From assembly GCA_005883235.1 (NCBI GenBank), contig VAYE01000100.1:1-9854 (forward strand): 9,854 nucleotides of DNA, in the 5' to 3' direction. This document shows, one piece after another, positions 5,727 to 9,854 of this stretch. Origin of the DNA: Actinomycetota bacterium (GTDB lineage Bacteria; Actinomycetota; Thermoleophilia; Gaiellales; Gaiellaceae). The translations under genes and the position numbers were made by a program. Position 1 is the stretch's first letter; each line of letters starts with the position of its first letter. The notes below the pieces were generated by a model, which saw only the letters and a list, made by a program, of their open reading frames with translations, was not told the DNA's origin and did no database searches.

Positions 5727-7016
5727 CTACACCGCAGCCGGCTGCGGCAGCTCCTCGAGCACGGGCTCCGAGCCCCCGTGCCGCAGCGCTCGCCCGAACA
5801 GGGCAAGCGCCGGCGCGAGGACGAGCCCGCCGGCGACGAGCGCAGCGCGGATGCCGAGCGCGTTCCCGAGGCCGCCGAGAATGGGCCCGCCGCCGGCCTG
5901 GCCGATCGCATCCGCCTGGCCGGCGATCGAGATCACCGTCGCGCGAACCGACGAGTCGGTGATCTGCTGGTTCAGCCAGGTCATGTAGAGCGGGTAGGCG
6001 AGCGAGCGGGCCAAGCGGATGACCACGAACGCGCCGACCGCGAGGGCAAGGCCGCCGGCGAGGCCGAAGACGATCTGCGCGACGGCCAGCAGCGCCGTGA
6101 GGACGACGAGCGTGCGCACGAGCGTCGGGCTCGCAGCCCGGTCGAAGCGGCGGATCAGATAGGTCGAGGCGACGAGCCCCGCAACGAGCGCCGCCGCGCC
6201 GAAGAGCCCGAACCAGACCACCGAGTCGAGCGAGCCGACGGCGGGCAACCCGACGTCGCGGATGAAGTGCGCCTCCCACAGCCGGTCGAAGGCCTCGCTC
6301 GACATCCCGGCGAAGAAGGTGATCCCGAGCAAGAGCAGCAGGAGCGGCTGCGCCCGGATGTAGCGTCCGCTGGTCACCGCGGCGCCGGAGAGCTCGCGGA
6401 GCGCGCTCCCGCGCTCCTCGCGCGGCCGGCGGCGGAAGCCGGTCTCGGGCATGACGGCCGCAGACACCATGCCCGCGAGCACCGTGACCGCACCGGCGGC
6501 GACTACGGCGGCTCGCAGCGAGTAGAGCGCGATCGCCACCTGGGCGCCGAGGCCGACCAGCGCGCCGGCGTAGGAGAGGCGCGTCCCCCGCAGGAAGACG
6601 GGCCCCACCTTCGCCACTCCGACCTCGTCCGTGATCCAGGCTTCGTAGGCGCCGCTCATGAACGTGTAGCCGAACCCCCAGAGCGCCCACGCGGCAATCG
6701 CGACGCCCGCCGTGGGTGCCACGCCGACGATTGCGATCGCAATGCCTTGGACGAGCAGGCTGACGACGATGGAGGCGCGGCGGCTGTAGGCGTCCGCGAG
6801 GATCCCGGTCGGCACCTCCGAGACGAAGACCGCAGCCTCCATCACGGTTCCCATGAGCACGAGCTGGAGCGGCGAGAGGTGCAGGTCCCGCACGAGCAGG
6901 ACGGCGACGAACACGTAGCTCGGCATGGACAGCACGAGCTCGAGCCCGTAGTACACCGTCGTCGCGGGCGGGCGTCTCACGAGCGCAGCGGCAGCGGCCC
7001 GCGCAGGGAGACGCAC
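5727..7016 (-). CDS. MFS transporter, 12 membrane segments
   Basis: A 429-residue, strongly hydrophobic protein with about twelve predicted helices. The first is at VYYGLELVLSMPSYVFVAVL; the typical MFS loop 2-3 motif appears as SEVPTGILADAYSRRASI (motif A-like, about 66-83). A charged central loop (GFRRRPREERG) separates the two six-helix halves. Such transporters export drugs or metabolites by proton antiport or act as uniporters; the substrate is unknown. It seems complete. The start is uncertain: GTG 7016 is used here, but an ATG at 7075 overlapping the permease stop (ATGA) opens a different 32-codon frame ending before helix 1, so I keep GTG 7016. It sits between an ABC exporter and an acetyltransferase on the same strand, suggesting a common operon. 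Confidence 0.9.
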   Translation of the reverse strand: MRLPARAAAAALVRRPPATTVYYGLELVLSMPSYVFVAVLLVRDLHLSPLQLVLMGTVMEAAVFVSEVPTGILADAYSRRASIVVSLLVQGIAIAIVGVAPTAGVAIAAWALWGFGYTFMSGAYEAWITDEVGVAKVGPVFLRGTRLSYAGALVGLGAQVAIALYSLRAAVVAAGAVTVLAGMVSAAVMPETGFRRRPREERGSALRELSGAAVTSGRYIRAQPLLLLLLGITFFAGMSSEAFDRLWEAHFIRDVGLPAVGSLDSVVWFGLFGAAALVAGLVASTYLIRRFDRAASPTLVRTLVVLTALLAVAQIVFGLAGGLALAVGAFVVIRLARSLAYPLYMTWLNQQITDSSVRATVISIAGQADAIGQAGGGPILGGLGNALGIRAALVAGGLVLAPALALFGRALRHGGSEPVLEELPQPAAV

Positions 7017-7071
7017 CGGCTGCGGGCGACGTGGCCGAGTCGCGCGTCGCTCTCCGCCTGCCGGACGGCGA

Positions 7072-7763
7072 TCATCCGGATCTCTTCAGCTTCCCGTGCT
7101 TCTTCGCGTACCGCTCGCCGGTGCGGAAGACGAAGAGGCCGAGCGGAACCGACACGACGCCGAGGACGATCAGGGGCCAGACGTCCGCCCAGGCGAGACC
7201 GCTCCCGTGCAGGATAGCTGCGTGCCTTTCTCGGGCGAGATCAGCGGCAGGACCGCCGTCATCATCCCGATTCCGATGAACGAGATCGAGGCGATCGCGA
7301 GCAGCGCGACCGCCGCCGAGTAGTTCGCGTGCGGCACGTGGATCCCGATGAACGCCACGACGGCGACGAAGAGGATCGCGGCGCGCACGATCCCGTACAG
7401 GACGGCGAAGATGCCCATCCCGAACAGGTGGATGGGCCGGGAGACCGGCGCCATGAACGTGTACTCGATCGTGCCTTCCCAGCGCTCCCACGCGACGGTC
7501 TCGGTGACGATCTCGAAGATGATCCCGAGGTAGGCCCAGATGACGCCGCCGACCAGGAACTTCGTCGCGAGCGCGTTCTCCTGCGCCTTCGACACGTCCA
7601 CGCCGCGCGCGATGAAGACGATCGTCAGCGTGTTCGCGATCGTCCAGAGCATGAACGCGACGTCCCACCAGATGTAGCGCTTGACGAGGTAGACGTTGCG
7701 CTGGACGACGCCGCTGAACCCGATCAGCTCGTGGCGAAGCGTGGCGGCCGCACCGTGGCTCAT
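7072..7763 (-). pseudogene. ABC-2 type transporter permease, broken by an internal deletion
   Basis: The membrane half of an ABC exporter. From ATG 7763 (ATGA overlap with the ATPase stop) the frame runs about 182 residues. It has a cytosolic N-terminus, hydrophobic helices (WWDVAFMLWTIANTLTIVFI, ATKFLVGGVIWAYLGIIF) and the ABC-2 segment WERWEGTIEYTFMAPVSRP, then more helices to LPLISPEKGTQ. The frame then shifts near 7218-7228, and the family's C-terminal helix continues in another frame as AAILHGSGLAWADVWPLIVL to KHGKLKRSG and a TGA at 7072-7074. In this family about 40 residues normally lie between these parts (a helix and the loop before GIRxAIL). They are absent, and the frames do not match. 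The uncorrected upstream frame would end at 7170. Either a real null allele or an assembly deletion. Confidence 0.85.
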
Positions 7764-8581
7764 GACCGCACCACCTCTCGCACCTCGTCCTCGTCCTCGT
7801 CGCGCTCCTCCTCGAACGAGCGGCCGGTCGCCGCGAAGAACGCCTCCTCGAGGGTGGCCGAGCCGTAGCGGCGCTTCAAGTCGTCCGGCGGCTCGAGGCA
7901 GAGGAGCTCGCCGTCGTCGAGGATCCCGACGCGGTCGGCGAGGATCTCGGCCTCGACGAGGTCGTGCGTGCAGAGCAGGATCGTGGCGTCGTGGGTCCGC
8001 CGCACCTCCTCGATGAACTGCTGCACCTCGAGCTTCGAGCGCGGGTCGAGGCCGGTCGTCGGCTCGTCCAGGAGCAGGAGCACGGGCGCGGTCAGCAGAG
8101 CGCGTGCGAGCGCGACTTTCTGCTGCATCCCGCGCGAGAGGTGCTCCATCGAGTCGTGGCGGCGATCCTCGGGGAAGCCGACGCGGCGGAGGATCTCGGG
8201 GATCTTCGGCTTCGTCTCGGCGCCCGTCATCCCGTAGAAGCGCGCGGCGTAGCTCAGGTTCTCGGTCGCGGACATCTTCTTGAAGAACGACGCCTCGACC
8301 GAGACCCTGTTGACGAGCCGCTGCACCGCGCGCTGCTCGCGGAAGACGTCGCGGCCGAAGACGCGGGCCGCGCCGCCGTCGTGCAGGAGCAGCGTCGCGA
8401 GCAGGCGGACGAGCGTCGACTTGCCCGACCCGTTCTGGCCCAGCACGGCGACGCACTCGCCGCGCTCGATCGTAAAGGTGACGTCCTTGAGCGCGGCGAC
8501 GCGGCGCCGCTTTTTGCGCAGGCCGCGGCCCTGCTTGCGGACGAACTCCTTGCGCAGGTTGTGGACTTCGACGGCGAACAC
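7760..8581 (-). CDS. ABC transporter ATP-binding protein
   Basis: A 273-residue ATPase driving the neighbouring ABC-2 permease. It has Walker A GQNGSGKST (48-56), signature LSRGMQQK (148-155), Walker B LLLLDEP (168-174) with a D-loop GLDP, and a switch His at 206 (CTHD). The Q-loop region (VSVEASFFKKMSATENL) does not show the usual Gln, which may be a subfamily trait. A basic insertion (RKQGRGLRKKRRR, 15-27) follows the first strand, and the C-terminus is an acidic tail (EEERDEDEDE). The start is GTG 8581, with AAAGGAG six bases upstream (8594-8588). It overlaps the permease by ATGA. Exporters of this class move lipids, polysaccharides or drugs; the cargo is unknown. With the permease broken, this copy may lack a partner. 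Confidence 0.93.
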   Translation of the reverse strand: MFAVEVHNLRKEFVRKQGRGLRKKRRRVAALKDVTFTIERGECVAVLGQNGSGKSTLVRLLATLLLHDGGAARVFGRDVFREQRAVQRLVNRVSVEASFFKKMSATENLSYAARFYGMTGAETKPKIPEILRRVGFPEDRRHDSMEHLSRGMQQKVALARALLTAPVLLLLDEPTTGLDPRSKLEVQQFIEEVRRTHDATILLCTHDLVEAEILADRVGILDDGELLCLEPPDDLKRRYGSATLEEAFFAATGRSFEEERDEDEDEVREVVRS

Positions 8582-8626
8582 TTGCTGCTCCTTTGCTTCG
8601 CGGGAACTTCGGCCAAGGCGACAGGA

Positions 8627-8650
8627 CGCACCTCTCCCGCAGGAGGTGCG
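8627..8650. repeat. Hairpin between the nuclease gene and the ABC ATPase gene
   Basis: CGCACCTC (8627-8634) and GAGGTGCG (8643-8650) pair perfectly with an 8-base loop. No T-run follows on the minus strand (TCCTGTCG). It lies in the 141-base gap 8582-8722, and may be a weak terminator for the upstream gene or an mRNA-stabilising structure. The rest of the gap holds no convincing gene. Confidence 0.5.
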
Positions 8651-8722
8651 CGCGCGGAAGAGACTCAGCCGAAGAGCAGCATCAGGTCCCGGAGGCTACC
8701 AGCGACGTCCGCCGCCGTCCAT

Positions 8723-9280
8723 TCATCTCTTCCAGGGCCAAGGCGGGTGGAGCGCCTCCAGGAGCTCGGCGGAGAGCGGGCGCCACTCGCCCTCCGGCTC
8801 GTCCTCGAACGGCGAGTCGTCGTCGAGCGAGCCGAGCACCTCGCCGGCGCGGATGCCGCTCGAGTCCATGATCTCGTCGTCGACGTAGACCGGCGCCCCG
8901 ACCCGCGCCGCCAGGTTGAGGGCGTCGCTCGGGCGGGCGTCGATCTCGCTCGACCGGCCGCCCGCCGAGAGGCTGATCACGCCGTAGAAGGTCTTGTCGC
9001 GCAGGGTGCTGACGGCCACGCGCTCGACGACGGCGCCGCTCGCCTCGAGCAGGCTCGCCATCAGGTCGGCCGTGAGCGGCCTCGGCATCGATCCGCCCGT
9101 GAGCTGCAGCGCGAGCGCGTCGCCCTCGGCGGCGCCGATCCAGATCGGCAGGACGCGGTCGCCTCCCTTCTCCCGCAACAGGACGATGCGGAGAGGCCGT
9201 CCAGAGAGCTGCGGGGTCTCTTCCTCGCTCTCACCCGTCAAGACCCGGACGACCACGTCCTCGAGGGTCACCTCGATCAT
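8723..9280 (-). CDS. Bifunctional nuclease (BFN, DUF151) domain protein
   Basis: A 185-residue protein of the bifunctional nuclease family (Pfam DNase-RNase; TM0160 type), reported to have DNase and RNase activity. Family blocks are clear: VLPIWIGAAEGDALALQL (43-60), PRPLTADLMASLLEA (66-80), DKTFYGVISL (95-104) and IDARPSDALNLAARVGAPVY (113-132). An acidic tail (DDDSPFEDEPEGEW) follows, whose end resembles a low-complexity linker more than a UVR domain. The ATG at 9280 has GGGAG six bases upstream, so it can be translated alone. The same frame is open for a further 52 codons upstream and there encodes a sigma-70 region 4 remnant, so the ancestral protein may have been a sigma-nuclease fusion or the start may serve as an internal one. 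Its cell role is unknown. Confidence 0.92.
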   Translation of the reverse strand: MIEVTLEDVVVRVLTGESEEETPQLSGRPLRIVLLREKGGDRVLPIWIGAAEGDALALQLTGGSMPRPLTADLMASLLEASGAVVERVAVSTLRDKTFYGVISLSAGGRSSEIDARPSDALNLAARVGAPVYVDDEIMDSSGIRAGEVLGSLDDDSPFEDEPEGEWRPLSAELLEALHPPWPWKR

Positions 9281-9743
9281 CGGTATCTCCCTTCTCGTCG
9301 GAGCCAGGCTGGACAAGCGGTCGCGCAGGCGCGCCCGCGCACGGTGGAGCCGGACGCGGACCGTCCCCGCCGCGCGTCTCGACGACCTCGGCCGGCGAGG
9401 GCCCTGCGGCGAGCAGAGCAGGCACGCGGCGGCCACCCTCGAGCGGGAGCGGAAGCGCGCCGTCCCGCCGGTCGCGGAGCCTCATCCTGGCCAGGTTGAG
9501 CGCGATCCCGTACACCCAGCTCGAGAAGCGGTCCGGCTCGCGCAGCTGCTCGAGACCCAGGTAAGCGTGGAGGAGCGTCTCCTGCGTGAGGTCCTCCGCC
9601 TCCGCCGCGTCGCCGAGCATGCGGCGCGCCAACGAGGCGACGCGGCCGCCATGGCGGTCGACGAGCCGGCCGAACGCCGCCTGGTCGCCGTCGAGGCTCG
9701 CCGCCACGAGCTCCCCGTCCGAGCGCTGATCCTGCACTGACAC
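9231..9743 (-). pseudogene. ECF-type sigma-70 factor, region 4 mostly deleted and frameshifted
   Basis: From GTG 9743 (alternatives GTG 9737 or ATG 9800) the frame encodes a normal sigma region 2: QAAFGRLVDRHGGRVASLAR, the core-binding DLTQETLLHAYLGLEQL and RFSSWVYGIALNLARMRLR (residues about 21-90). A proline-rich linker follows, to SPAEVVETR (124). Downstream the literal frame is meaningless to its stop at 9231. In the neighbouring frame from about 9373, AAGTVRVRLHRARARLRDRL appears: the recognition helix end of region 4. The intervening roughly 40 residues (first helices of region 4) are missing, and the remaining parts differ by one base in frame. As written, the protein cannot bind a -35 element. 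It starts divergently from a PD40 gene. An assembly deletion is as likely as true decay. Confidence 0.85.
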
Positions 9744-9747
9744 GTAG

Positions 9748-9854
9748 TTGCAAACTCCGCCCAAAGAGTTACCGCTTATCGTCCGTGCTCCCGGCGACAT
9801 CTATGCGATCAGGCCGGACGGGACGGGGCTCCGCAACCTCACGCGGAGTGCGAG
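9748..9854 (+). CDS. Start of a PD40/TolB-type beta-propeller protein (partial, runs off the right edge)
   Basis: The frame contains DIYAIRPDGTGLRNLT (9796-9843), the signature of a PD40/WD40-like beta-propeller blade as in TolB and related periplasmic or extracellular proteins. The frame is open back to a TAG at 9745-9747, and the only start in between is TTG 9748, giving about 16 residues (MQTPPKELPLIVRAPG) before the blade with no signal peptide. Such proteins normally carry one, so the true 5' end may be missing or different. The gene diverges from the sigma gene with almost no spacer. The blade identity is fairly sure; the start is not. Confidence 0.5.
   Translation, partial: MQTPPKELPLIVRAPGDIYAIRPDGTGLRNLTRSA
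9753..9770. repeat. Short inverted repeat between divergent sigma and propeller genes
   Basis: AACTC (9753-9757) and GAGTT (9766-9770) flank an 8-base spacer in the narrow gap between the two divergent starts. The size and place would fit an operator for a dimeric regulator, but five-base arms occur easily by chance and no promoter boxes could be fixed. Confidence 0.2.

Noticed and set aside
4819..6690. A 623-residue protein extending the acetyltransferase upstream
   Set aside because: The extra N-terminal part is a shifted frame of the MFS gene with Arg/Ala-rich nonsense; the acetyltransferase begins at GTG 5724.
7073..7075. ATG overlapping the permease stop as the MFS start
   Set aside because: That frame closes after 32 codons and does not join the transporter frame; it might indicate a small frame error, but nothing else supports it.
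5634..7217. 527-codon open frame on the plus strand opposite the MFS transporter
   Set aside because: Charged, repetitive composition typical of an antisense shadow; the minus strand encodes a clear 12-helix transporter.
7170..8456. A 428-residue ATPase-permease fusion frame
   Set aside because: Its first part is an out-of-frame reading of the ATPase gene; the permease has its own ATG at 7763 overlapping the ATPase stop.
3276..8650. Shared GAGGTGC/GCACCTC arms in the hairpins at 3276-3300 and 8627-8650 as a dispersed repeat
   Set aside because: Only seven bases are shared, the order of arms is reversed and the loops differ, so coincidence is enough.
1..9854. CRISPR arrays, tRNA or rRNA genes, insertion sequences, prophage or toxin-antitoxin genes
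   Set aside because: No direct-repeat arrays, no cloverleaf or ribosomal RNA sequence, no transposase or integrase motifs were seen on either strand.

Overview
This is a very GC-rich bacterial window with strong third-codon-position GC bias, GTG/TTG starts and tightly packed genes. The mix of genes suggests a soil or sediment actinobacterium, perhaps of the Thermoleophilia/Gaiellales type. It includes a GAF-HisKA_2 kinase with an ANTAR regulator, an alpha-type glutamine synthetase, a bifunctional nuclease linked to an ECF sigma factor, and a PD40 propeller protein. The lineage is an inference from gene content and style; no marker gene is present.

Left part (1-3371): the tail of an unknown plus-strand gene overlaps the start of a small secreted, probably lipid-anchored protein. 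Convergent to it, on the minus strand, is a signalling cluster read from 2890 down to 678: a GAF-GAF-HisKA_2-HATPase sensor kinase, a small cupin protein, and an ANTAR response regulator that lacks the first half of its receiver domain. A small PRC-barrel protein diverges from the kinase. A hairpin-rich spacer separates it from glnA.

Centre (3372-7763): on the minus strand, an ABC-2 permease is followed by an MFS transporter and a tandem-GNAT acetyltransferase, all tightly packed. A strong terminator-type hairpin with a T-run comes next, then glnA. The hairpin ends only about 20 nt before the glnA start codon. A second 6-bp hairpin with a six-base loop could exclude it, so the glnA leader looks like an attenuator.

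Right part (7760-9854): an ABC ATPase (ATGA overlap with the permease) lies downstream of a bifunctional-nuclease gene. Upstream of that nuclease, and in its reading frame, is a remnant of sigma-70 region 4; sigma region 2 lies further upstream in another frame. The parts fit an ECF-sigma/nuclease fusion that has lost an internal piece. A PD40-type propeller gene starts divergently and runs off the window.

The most notable points are: (1) the sigma-nuclease continuous frame; (2) three genes (ANTAR regulator, ABC permease, sigma factor) that each lack one piece of roughly 120-150 bp while the other genes look intact, which suggests assembly deletions or recent decay; (3) the glnA leader attenuator, with an ANTAR regulator encoded nearby that could in principle act on such RNA. 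No CRISPR array, tRNA, rRNA, insertion sequence or phage gene was seen.
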